DNA from: Mixophyes australis
Lineage: Eukaryota > Chordata > Amphibia > Anura > Limnodynastidae
Assembly: GCA_036250195.1 (NCBI GenBank)
Contig: JAVHZZ010000005.1
Coordinates: 128,340,098 to 128,404,097, forward strand
Reading direction: 5' to 3'
Length of the DNA stretch: 64,000 nt
A model generated the notes under the pieces. The model made no database searches and had not been told where the DNA came from. It saw only the letters and a list, made by a program, of their open reading frames with translations. Made by a program: the position numbers and the translations under genes. Positions 1-8,903 of this stretch are shown piece after piece (positions within the stretch are counted from its first letter, which is position 1; every line of letters starts with the position of its first letter).

Positions 1-877
1 GTATAAGGGAGGATGTCCCTAGGTGGCCAAGATCCTTACCTCTGCTTATTTGAGCTTTACATAAGCTACATATGGCCATACATTTGTTGTCCGGATTGGG
101 ATAGAAATAACTCCAGACCGAAGAGGTGGATTTTTTGGTCTTCTGCCCAGGCATGACGATGGGCTTTTTCATCCCATGGACAACAACTGTTTCCCCCCCT
201 GGTGCCTCATTTAAGATAACCACATCAGCATCCTCCTCGTCAAGTTCCTCCTCAGCGCCAGCTACATCAATATCCTCCTCCCGGTGTACAACATTCACAC
301 CTTCATTAGCCAAATCTGTAACTGGACTGTGGGTGATCCTTCCAGCATATGCAGAGGGTGTGCTTCAAATGGTGGAAGGAGCCACCTCTTCCCGTACAGT
401 GATGGGAAGGTCAGGCTTCGCAACCACCAACACCCTTGGACTCGCCTTGGGGATTTGTGATGTCATCTGTTTAGAAGGCAGAGTTGTTTGCTGTGTTGTT
501 GATGACAGCTGAAGTCTCTTAAATTTTTTAGAGGGGAGGGGAGGAGGAGGGCTTAGATCCTTGGGTGAAGCTGAACCACTAGTCATGAACACGGGCCAGA
601 GCCTAAGCCGTTCCTTGCCACTCCGTGTCGTAAATGGCATATTGGCAAGTTTACGTTTCTCCTCAGATGATTTGAATTTTCTTTTTTTACTAATTATAGT
701 GAACTTTGGGTTTTTGGATTTTACATGCCCTCTACTAGGAGATTGGGCATCGCCCTTGGCAGACGAAGTTGATGGCATTTTATCGTCTATGTCATGACTA
801 GTGGCAGCAGCTTCAGCATTAGGAGGAAGTGGGTCTTGATCTTTCCCTACTTTATCCTCCAAATTTTTGTACTCCAT
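1..877 (-). pseudogene. hAT transposase N-terminus with BED zinc finger (partial, one stop)
   Basis: Reading starts at an ATG at 877 (MEYKNLED...). It runs through a long basic, Ser/Pro-rich, probably disordered region to a TGA near 365. It then continues in the same frame through an acidic segment to KTKKSTSSVWSYFYPNPDNK (about 150-95) and a CxxC pair. These are the W/aromatic and Cys residues of a BED zinc finger, which binds transposon ends in hAT transposases. Only about 290 codons are present because the window ends before the catalytic RNase H-like domain. The single in-frame stop means this copy is dead or nearly so. The low-complexity N-terminus differs from the other hAT copies here, so it is a distinct subfamily. 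Confidence 0.75.
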
Positions 878-921
878 TATATGCAGCACAAGAGAGCGTA
901 CGCCTAAACCACACACACTTT

Positions 922-1386
922 GGGACTGCAGAAACAGTGAACATAGTAATATAGATTTCAGTACCTATTTTTTGGGACTGCTGAAACAGTGAACGTAGTA
1001 ATATAGATTGCAGTTTCTATTTTTTGGACTGCAGAAACAGTGAACGTAGTAATATAGATTGCCGTTCCTATTTTTTGGACTGCAGAAACAGTGAACATAG
1101 TAATATAGATTGCAGTTCCTATTTTTTTGGACTGCAGAAACAGTGAACGTAGTAATATAGATTGCAGTTCCTATTTTTTGGACTGCAGAAACAGTGAACA
1201 TAGTAATATAGATTGCAGTTCCTATTTTTTGGGACTGCAGAAACAGTGAACGTAGTAATATAGATTGCAGTACCTATTTTTTGGGACTGCTGAAACAGTG
1301 AACGTAGTAATATAGATTGCAGTACCTATTTTTTGGGACTGCTGAAAAAGTGAACATAGTAATATAGATTGCAGTACTGCAAGAAC
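922..1386. repeat. 51-52 bp minisatellite, about 9 units
   Basis: Units begin GGACTGCAGAAACAGTGAAC and recur at 923, 975, 1026, 1077, 1129, 1180, 1232, 1284 and 1336. Units differ by only a few substitutions (CTGCAG/CTGCTG, AACGTAG/AACATAG). A degraded continuation with shorter units runs to about 1480. The array lies in the 5' untranslated part of the minus-strand hAT. Open frames across it come from periodicity, not coding. Confidence 0.95.
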
Positions 1387-1489
1387 AGTGAACGTAGGTA
1401 AATTTAGCAGTACTAATAATTCTGGACTGCAAGAACAGTGAACGTAGGTATTGCAGTACTAATATTTCAGGACTGCAATAATATAGTGC

Positions 1490-1605
1490 TCTAGAATTTT
1501 TTTTATACTTTTTAAATTATTTTTTAATATTTTTTTTTTTATTTTTTTTTGTATAATTTTGTTTTATTTTTATTTTTTTAGGAGTTTTTAATAATTATAA
1601 AATTA
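1490..1605. repeat. AT-rich low-complexity stretch
   Basis: The tract is almost pure A/T, dominated by poly-T runs, inside the 5' region of the minus-strand hAT. No gene or motif is visible. Confidence 0.8.
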
Positions 1606-1617
1606 CTATGGACTTAG

Positions 1618-1792
1618 CACAACAAAGCACAGGACTAAAGCACCACTGGACTCAGCAGGACAGACACTGGCCAAAGCACCACTGGACTCAGCAGGACAGA
1701 GCACAGGACAAAAGCACCACTGGACTCAGCAAGGACAGAGCACTGGACACAAGAATAAAGCACCACTGGACTGATCACGCAGGAGCACCACT
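1618..1792. repeat. Imperfect ~30-36 bp tandem repeat, 4 units
   Basis: The phrase AAAGCACCACTGGACTCAGC recurs four times with spacers of the form ARGACAGAGCACTGGACA. A 69-codon open frame over it is a by-product of the repeat. It lies between the GC-rich hAT terminus and the 51-52 bp minisatellite. Confidence 0.85.
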
Positions 1793-2237
1793 ACCCTACA
1801 ACCTCCCTCTTCCCTGATGTCAGGCGAAATGAAGATGGCGGCCGCAAGCTGAGAATTTATGACATCCGAGTCTCGCGAGATCCGACGCGAGACTTGGATG
1901 TCATAGCCTCGTTTCGGATCTTTTTGCCGGGCGGAAGTACCCGAACAGTGCTCGGATCCCGTCGGATCTGCACTGTTCGGGTGGGCTCGGATTAGCGGAA
2001 TCCGAGCCCGCTCATCCTTAATAAAAATAGCGTATTTTCGTTAAAGATTTGTCCAGCTCTGCACCAGCAGCATATACGCCAGTTGAATATCAGATACAGT
2101 TACACCAGACCAGGTCAAAGCACAAGAAACATTTTTTTCAACATTGTATTTGTTCTGCAATTGACCATCGTTTCCCTCCTCCATTCCGCCTCTCCAGTAA
2201 GGAGAGACGAGTCAGATCTGCTTATGGACATAGGCAT

Positions 2238-3139
2238 TAGAGATGAGCATTTTGGATTACTTGAAATCCGACATTATGGATGCTTTTCATTTCAATCTTA
2301 AATAGACTTTACATAGACTAGTGGTTACTGATTGTTGTTAATGCAACTGTTGTTATTAGTACTAGCCAGTATATACAGAGTTAGATAGATATCATTCTAA
2401 ACTAACTAGCATATTTATTTCTTTGAGTACCTTTCCTGTAAAACTATTAGCAGAAGAATCTAAAAAACAGACAGATTTCTTTTAAATTTGAAATGTTTCT
2501 AGTAAAAGTAATCTTGTGTGGGGCAGTGACAACTGAAATAAATTTGAAAAAAAACTGGGTGTTTTGCGTGTGGATTCAGAAGCAGTTGCACACTCCAAAA
2601 AAGCCTATATATATTATATTCTAATCTTTTCAAGTATTTTTCAATACTTGGCAGTTTGAAAGACTCATTCAGTGACATCCATATTGAAAAAAAGAGTGTT
2701 TGTGAGGGTGAGCACACAGCTGCACACCCCAAAAAAATTCAAAGGAGGTTTGGGTGCAATGGAAGGGAGGTTTCAACACTATGCTGTTTATTACTTTTGG
2801 AATTGAATCAGAAAATGCAAATGCAATGATGGCAAAGTTACAAAATCCTTCATAAAGACATCTTGCTGCAGACTTTGGCCAAAATTCTTGAAAATTGGGA
2901 TCGTTGTGTCGGGATCATTAGAAAATAGACTGCAAATGACTGGAAATGAATGTTATCACTATGAATAGTAATACAGGAGCAGCTCAAAATTACATTGTTA
3001 CCTATTTTTCACAATGTTTAAGGAAATCCAAAACCTTTTGCGTTTGTTCAAGAAAACCGTTATCAAAGCCAAAACACAAAGTTAGGTTAGAACCAATACC
3101 AGATTAGAAGCAAAACACGAGGGTCAGCGCACATCTCTA
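2238..3139 (+). mobile_element. Non-autonomous hAT element (902 bp)
   Basis: The element starts TAGAGATGAGC and ends CATCTCTA, the terminal inverted repeats of the hAT family seen elsewhere in the window. It is flanked by ATAGGCAT (2230-2237) and ATAGGTGT (3140-3147), an 8-bp target duplication with two differences. The 3' subterminal stretch is rich in CAAAAC/AAAACAC, as in autonomous copies. No coding capacity was found. A related 3' fragment occurs at 40505-40931. Confidence 0.8.
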
Positions 3140-3595
3140 ATAGGTGTACACATTTTATTGCAGGCATGCACAGTTCAAATTTGTGTATCTTACACTAAGC
3201 ATGTCAGCGTATGCCCAACTCAGCATCAGCTCCTCACTTTCAAGACAGCAATACTCTAAATTAGAGATGGGCGGGCTCGGTGCTCTCCCGCCCGTTTGGT
3301 ATTGAAATTGAGGCAAAACGACATCATGACGTATTCGTATTTCTGAGCTTGGTTCTCGCGAGATTTGAAAAGCATAAATACCCGCCTCCACAGCAATCCA
3401 TCGCCATTTGACAGAGGAAGAGAGCAGGGTTAGGTCACAGGCTATATTAGCACAGGGACAGAGCAATAATTGTACACATTATTGTTTCAATTCTATTCTA
3501 TACAATTCTATTATTTTATACCAATTATATTAGCAATTGTTAGAGCAGGAAGAGAGGGGGATAGAGGAGGCTTTTTTTTTTTAAATTTTTGCACA

Positions 3596-3709
3596 AAGTG
3601 CTTTGGGGTGTCCTATATTCCCCAGTGTTTTACACTAATTTTTGTGGCTGTCAAAAATAAGTCATATTTGTCAGCAGTATCTATCTAATACAATTTTTGG
3701 CACTACAAG
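3596..3709 (+). repeat. Left copy of ~110-bp direct repeat flanking the CR1 LINE
   Basis: The stretch from AAGTGCTTTGGGGTGTC to CACTACAAG is hAT 5'-region sequence. It reappears at 8780-8884 directly after the LINE's 3' microsatellite. The copies are roughly 88% alike with small indels. Because they abut both ends of the LINE, they are best read as an unusually long target-site duplication. Confidence 0.8.
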
Positions 3710-3848
3710 TTAGAGCTAGTGGGTGTGGTTTAATTGCATACATTGATACAGCTTGTTAGAGCAAGCTCTATTTAACAGGAGGTAGTAAGCGATTTCACTA
3801 AGCTTGTGATTTCCACTGTTGTTTGATTTCAAGTGCTGTTTGTTTAAA
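3710..3848 (+). repeat. CR1 5' UTR monomer, copy 1
   Basis: The unit TTAGAGCTAGTGGGTGTGG through CAAGTGCTGTTTGTTTAA recurs nearly identically at 4485-4620 (for example GCTTGTTAG versus GCTGGTTAG). Tandem promoter monomers are a known way for LINEs to hold several start sites; their use as promoters here is inferred. Confidence 0.8.
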
Positions 3849-3879
3849 GTGTGGAGTTAGATCCAGTAAGGATTGCTGT

Positions 3880-4309
3880 CAGGCCCGGCGCTCCTATTAG
3901 GCAAGGTTAGGCAGTTGCCTAGGGCGCCGGGCTCTGGAGGACGCCACAGAAGTAGGGTACTTTATTACCGCTGTACCTTAATATTGTGCGGCGACCGCTG
4001 AGCATACCTTCCGCGGCCGCCGCACAGCTTCCGGTCAATCCACAGGGAGGGGCGAGGGGCCATGGATCACGACCGCCCTCCTCCCCTCCAACAACTGATG
4101 GGGCGGACCTTCCCTCCGACGGCTCTCCTCCACATCATCATCACGGCCCCGACAGTGTCAGTGAGGGACGGGACCCGGCAGCAGCAGCGAGGAGCACCTT
4201 AAAGGTAAGGAAAAAGAGGGGAGGGGAACTTTTAGACTCGCGGGGCAGTGTGCTGGGGGGGAATTTTTAAATTGTGCCTAGGGCGCCGAGGACCCTAGCA
4301 CCGGCCCTG
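3880..4309. mobile_element. hAT-type MITE (430 bp) in the CR1 5' UTR
   Basis: The ends are CAGGCCCGGCGCT and AGCACCGGCCCTG, inverted repeats with two mismatches over 13 bp. The flanks are perfect 8-bp duplications ATTGCTGT (3872-3879 and 4310-4317). The interior is GC-rich and has one open frame (3986-4270) with no recognisable domain, taken as spurious. Subterminal GCCTAGGGCGCCG motifs lie near both ends. Confidence 0.92.
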
Positions 4310-4484
4310 ATTGCTGTGCTGTGTTGAGAGAGTGATATAGTTTGGGAAATTATTCTGTGTGTTTATTGAAGCGGATTCATTTTTCCGTGTGTTTATTAAG
4401 TGTCCCTTTTTTATTTTTATTTTTATTTTATTTTATTTTTTTTCTTTATTTTTTCTTTATTTATATATTTATTTTTCTTTCTGT

Positions 4485-4620
4485 TAGAGCTAGTGGGTGT
4501 GGTTTAATTGCATACATTGATACAGCTGGTTAGAGCAAGCTCTATTTAACAGGAGGTAGTAAGCGATTTCACTGAGCTTGTGATTTCCACTGTTGTTTGA
4601 TTTCAAGTGCTGTTTGTTTA
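4485..4620 (+). repeat. CR1 5' UTR monomer, copy 2
   Basis: This is the second copy of the 3710-3848 unit. It is followed by a leader with GGCTATAAAAAGTTAGG (about 4667-4683) and then the ORF1 ATG at 4698. The stretch between the monomers (4318-4484) is T-rich LINE leader. Confidence 0.8.
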
Positions 4621-4697
4621 ATCTGGTAAGTGGCTAGCAAAGGTTAGTACTCTCAAGCTCACTGTAGGCTATAAAAAGTTAGGTTAGCCATAATAAG

Positions 4698-5673
4698 ATG
4701 AGTGGTAGCAGGCTTGATGATCTCACTCAATGCATATCTTGTCATATGTATGCACACTTGGAGCAAGTGTTCCAAGGTTTATACCTCTGTGAGAAATGTG
4801 AGCAATTGGTCTCTTTGGAAGCCCAGGTAACTGATCTAAAGCAGACCATTGCAACATTGAGAGAGATTGCCAACCTGGAGCAGAGTTTACAGCTCACCGT
4901 TGATGTGTTAGCTGAGCAGGGTGGAGCAGAGACAGAGGAGGATGCACAGGTAGTCAGCTGGGTAACAGTTACTAAGGGTAGCAGAGGGAGGAAAAGGCAG
5001 GCCAGTTCTGAGCTAAGCAATCCCAGCAGATTTGCCAGATTGGATGAAGATACTGTGGAAGGCAGTTCAGAATTGGTAGAGTTGGATGAGACTGCTTCCT
5101 CTAGCAACCAGGGCATGGTCTCTCCAGCATAGAGGGGACCAAAGTTACTCAGGGACCCAGGCAGATTGTGGTGTGGTAGGGGATTCAATTATTAGGAAGG
5201 TAGATAGGGCAATCTGTTACCGGGACCGTGCATGCCGAACAGTGTGTTGTCTCCAGGGCGCTCGGGCTCGGCATATTGCGGATCGGGTGGACAGATTGTT
5301 GGGAGGGGCTGGGAATGACCCAGCAGTTTTGGTGCATGTTGGCACCAAGGACCGAGTTAGAGGAAGAAGGGGTGTCCTAAAGAATGATTTCAGGGACATA
5401 GGTCGCACACTTAAGGCAAGGACATCCAAGGTAGTATTTTCGGAAATACTACCTGTGCCACGCGCAAGTCCAGGGAGGCAGCGGGAGATTAGGGAGGTTA
5501 ATTAGTGGCTAAAAGATTGGTGTAGGAAGGAGGGTTTTGGGTTCTTAGAGCACTGGGCTGATTTCTCGGTCAGTTGCCATCTTTATTGTCGTGATGGATT
5601 GCACCTGAATGAGGAGGGGGTTGCAGTGCTAGGGGAGAGGATGGTTAGAAGGTTGGAGGAGATTTTAAACTAG
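4698..5673 (+). pseudogene. CR1 ORF1: Cys finger, coiled coil, SGNH esterase-like domain
   Basis: The ATG at 4698 opens MSGSRLDDLTQCISC, with CxxC pairs at about residues 14-17 and 31-34 (CEKCE) forming a PHD-like finger. A heptad-rich segment follows (LEAQVTDLKQTIATL). After a TAG at 5130 and a frameshift the product continues with GDSIIRKVDRA, the block-I Gly-Asp-Ser of an SGNH esterase. VHVGTKD stands where a GTND-type block is expected, and DGLHLNEEG supplies the distal Asp/His. A second stop lies at 5503-5505, and the natural end is TAG at 5671. CR1 ORF1 proteins bind RNA and carry an esterase of unclear role. The Asn-to-Lys change in GTKD would hit a key residue. Confidence 0.82.
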
Positions 5674-5846
5674 GCTCCGGGGGGGAGGGGCAAGCAAGTA
5701 TTTATGAGTTAGACATTGAGAGTAGTAAGGAGGAATTTAACAAGAGTCAAGAGGTTGGAGAGGGGGTAAAGGGAAGCATAGCCGATAAGGAGAAGCCCTT
5801 TTTAAAGCAAAAATAAATACCTAAGGGAGGCAATAGACTTAAGTGT

Positions 5847-8572
5847 ATGCTTGCAAATGCAAGAAGCCTGACAGGTAAAATGCGGGAATTAGAACTAGTA
5901 GCAATGAATGAGCAGTATGATATTATAGGTATTACAGAGGCCTGGTGGGATGATACACATGACTGGGCAGTCAACTTGGAAGGCTATACTCTCTTCAGGA
6001 GGTATAGGGTAAATAAAAGGGGAAGAAGAATATGTCTTTATATTAAGCCAGAATTAAAACCAAGTATTAAGGAAGTTATATATGAGAATATTGGTGATAA
6101 TATAGAGGCATTGTGGGTGGAAATATCCAGCGCAGGAAAAAGTTCAGAGAAGTTGCTGATAGGGATATGCTATAAACCGCCAGATATTAGTACGATTGAG
6201 GAAGCCCAACTTCTACAGCAAATTGAAAAGGCTACACAACTAGGTCAAATTTTAATTATGGGGGATTTTAATTATCCGGACATTGATTGGAGTACTGAGA
6301 CCTGCGGTACAGCTAGGGGAAATAGGTTTCTGAGCAAGCTAAAAGACCGTTACATGTCCCAATTAGTAGAGTAACCAACTAGGAACCGGACTATACTGGA
6401 CCTAGTAATAACAAACAATGTAGACGTATTATCAAATGTTAAAATAAGGGAGCACTTGGGAAACAGTGATCATAATATGGTCTCATTTGAGATTAGTTTC
6501 CAGAAGCAACGGTATAAGGGATCAACTAGGACTTTAAACTTTAGAAAGGCAAATTTTAATATGCTAAAGGAGTCTATAAAGAGCATAGACTGGGACAAAG
6601 CCTTTGAAGGAAAAAATACGGAAATATGGGAAATAAATGTAAAAGAATTAAGTCTAAACCAATGTGGCTAAATAAAAATGGAAGAAATGCAAAGGAAGAA
6701 GCGTGCATTTAAATTGTTTAGGTCTGAAGGGTCAGAGGATTCCTTCCGTAGGTACAAGGAGTGTAATAAAATATGCAAAAAGGAAATTAGTTTGGCTAAA
6801 TTAGAAAATGAAAGGCAAGTTGCAAAAGAAAGTAAGACAAACCCCAAAAAGTTTTTTAAGTATATAAATGGCAAAAGGGTTAAAAAAGATAATATAGGAC
6901 CCCTAAGAAGTAAGATGGGTGAATTGATAAATGATAGTAAGGAAAAAGCAGAGGTATTGAACACTTTATTTTCTTCAGTATTTACAAGAGCGGAACAAAT
7001 GGTAGGAGTAATACATAAAAATGGAAATGAAACCATGCCATTAATTAATACTTGGTTGTCAGAGGAAGAAGTCCAAAGGCGACTGAAGAATATTAAGATA
7101 AATAAAGCTCCAGGTCCAGATGGAATACACCCAAGGGTCCTTATGGAGTTAAACTCGGAAATAGCTAGACCGCTATTCTTAATTTTCAAAGATTCAATAT
7201 CATCAGGCTCAGTACCAAGGGATTGGTGAATAGCAGATGTGGTGCCGTTGTTTAAAAAGGGGACGAGATCACAACCAGGGAATTTTAGACCTGTAAGCCT
7301 GACATCAATAGTGGGGAAACTGCTGGAAGGTATTTTAAGGGATAGTATTCAGGATTACTTGGTACGCAATAAAATTATTAGTGGGAATCAACATGGATTT
7401 GTGAGGGATAGGTGATGTCAAACTAATCTAATTAGTTTTTACGAGGAGGTTAGTGGGAACTTAGACCAGGGCAGCACAGTAGATGTGGTCTACTTAGATT
7501 TTGCAAAGGCCTTTGATACAGTGCCACACAAAAGGTTGATTTAAAAAATAAGGGAACTGGGTCTAGGAATCAACATTTGTACTTGGATCGAAAACTGGTT
7601 AGAGAATAGGGAGCATAGAGTTGTGATAAATGGAACATTTTCTAATTGGTCAAAAGTCTTAAGTGGAGTACCTCAAGGTTCCGTACTGGGGCCACTCCTT
7701 TTTAATATATTTATTAATGACCTTGGTGATGGTTTAGAGAGTAAAGTTTCTATTTTTGCAGATGACACTAAACTCTGTAAGGTAATAAAATCAGAGCAAG
7801 ATGTAGCTTCTCTACAGAGTAAATAAACTGGAGGATTGAGCGGCCAGATGGAATATGAGGTTTAACACAGATAAATGTAAGGTTATGCATTTAGGGATCA
7901 AAAACAAAAATGCAATCCTATAAATTAAATGTAATTAATTTAGGAGAATCTATAATGGAAAAGGATTTGGGAGTGCTCGTAGACAGTAGACTTGGCAATA
8001 GTGCTCAATGTCAAGCAGCAGCTGCAAGGGCAAACAAAGTAATGGCATGCATAAAAAGGGGCATAGATGCAAGGGAAGACAGTTTAATTTTGCCACTGTA
8101 TAAATCGTTGGTAAGATCTCATCTTGAATATGCAGTACAGTTCTGGGCACCACTCTATAAAAAAGATATTTTGGAACTAGAAAGGGTTCAGAGAAGGGCG
8201 ACAAAATTGATAAAGGGTATGGAGTCATTAAGTTATGAGGAAAGGTTAGCCAGTTTAGGCATGTTTGCTTTAGAAAAGAGGCGTCTAAGGGGAGATATGA
8301 TTACTATGTACAAACACATTAGGGGTCAATACAGAGAACTTTCATGGGAACTTTTTACCCCAAGGACCATACACAGGACACGTGGTCACCCCCTAAGGTT
8401 AGAGGAGAGGAAATTTCACAACCAGCAAAGGAAGGGGTACTTTACAGTAAGGGCAGTCAAGATATGGAATTCATTTCCAGGGAAGGTTGTGATGGCAGAT
8501 TCAATAGATATGTTTAAGAAAGGGTTAGACAAATTTTTAGCGGAAAAGTGTATCCAGGGATACGACCGTTAA
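5847..8572 (+). pseudogene. CR1 ORF2: AP endonuclease and reverse transcriptase
   Basis: The endonuclease part reads LANARSL, IIGITEAWWDD, MGDFNYPDIDW and GNSDHNMVSFE. These are the Asn, Glu, DFN and SDH catalytic blocks of the APE-type nuclease that nicks target DNA. The reverse transcriptase follows with APGPDGIHPRVL, FRPVSLTS, VYLDFAKAFDTV, GVPQGSVLGPLLF and the active-site FADD near 7755-7766. The C-terminal region runs to TAA at 8570. In-frame stops occur near 6372, 6669, 7227, 7413 and 7545, and a frameshift follows TAA 7824. The copy cannot make active enzyme. Confidence 0.9.
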
Positions 8573-8754
8573 TTAAAAAGAAGGATAGTAGTGGATAAAG
8601 GGTAAAAATAGGACTGCAATATTGAGTCTGGAGGGATTTTCACAATTGAACCAGATTGGCAGTTCCTTACTCTGGATCAATTTCAAATATAAGTGCAGGA
8701 TCGCAGGAGATCCAAAATAGGTTGAACTTGATGTACTGGTGTCTTTTTTCAACC

Positions 8755-8779
8755 TCATCAACTATGTTACTATGTTACT
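8755..8779 (+). repeat. CR1 3' terminal ATGTTACT microsatellite
   Basis: Two to three units of an 8-bp repeat (ATGTTACT) end the LINE. CR1 elements end in short 8-bp repeats rather than poly-A, which supports the clade assignment and fixes the 3' boundary. Confidence 0.8.
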
Positions 8780-8884
8780 AAGTGCTTTGGGGTGTCCCAT
8801 ATTCCCCAGTGTTTTACACTAATTTTTCTGGCTGTCAAAAGTGATATTTATCAGCAATATCTATACAATTTTTTGCACTGTAAG
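8780..8884 (+). repeat. Right copy of ~110-bp direct repeat flanking the CR1 LINE
   Basis: This is the counterpart of 3596-3709. It begins AAGTGCTTTGG immediately after the LINE 3' tail and leads straight into the hAT transposase start region (ATG at 8904). Confidence 0.8.
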
Positions 8885-8903
8885 TGGTTTGGGCTCATTA
8901 AAA

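Larger units (their letters stand above)
1..2020 (-). mobile_element. hAT DNA transposon, 5' part, minus strand, runs off the left edge
   Basis: The encoded protein has the BED-finger N-terminus shared with the hAT copies further right. The 5' end lies near 2020, where the reverse strand reads GGATGAGCGGGCTCGG. This is a decayed form of the GC-rich 5' terminus (TAGAGATG...GGGCTCGG) of the other copies. Between terminus and gene lie GC-rich subterminal repeats (1855-2015), a ~35-bp tandem repeat (about 1620-1790), an AT-rich stretch and a 51-52 bp minisatellite. The 3' half and its target duplication are outside the window. Confidence 0.75.
3710..8779 (+). mobile_element. CR1-clade LINE, near full length, decayed
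   Basis: The element has two copies of a ~138-bp 5' UTR monomer, an ORF1 with Cys-rich finger and esterase-like domain, an ORF2 with endonuclease and reverse transcriptase, and a short 3' tail ending in ATGTTACT repeats. This layout is diagnostic of CR1-type LINEs in vertebrates. Both ORFs carry several stops. A 430-bp hAT MITE is inserted in the 5' UTR between the two monomers. The LINE lies in the 5' region of a hAT, in the same orientation. Confidence 0.88.

Noticed and set aside
126..797. Plus-strand open frames over the left hAT
   Set aside because: They are antisense shadows of the minus-strand hAT transposase (Ser-rich reading of its acidic region).
965..1201. Open frame with repeated FTVSAVQK motifs
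   Set aside because: Periodicity of the 51-52 bp minisatellite keeps it open; no start context, no domain.
922..1386. CRISPR-like array
   Set aside because: Units are contiguous with no unique spacers, in vertebrate DNA; it is a minisatellite.
3986..4270. Pro/Ser-rich open frame and GC-rich stretch resembling a CpG-island exon
   Set aside because: It lies wholly inside a hAT MITE with perfect target duplication.
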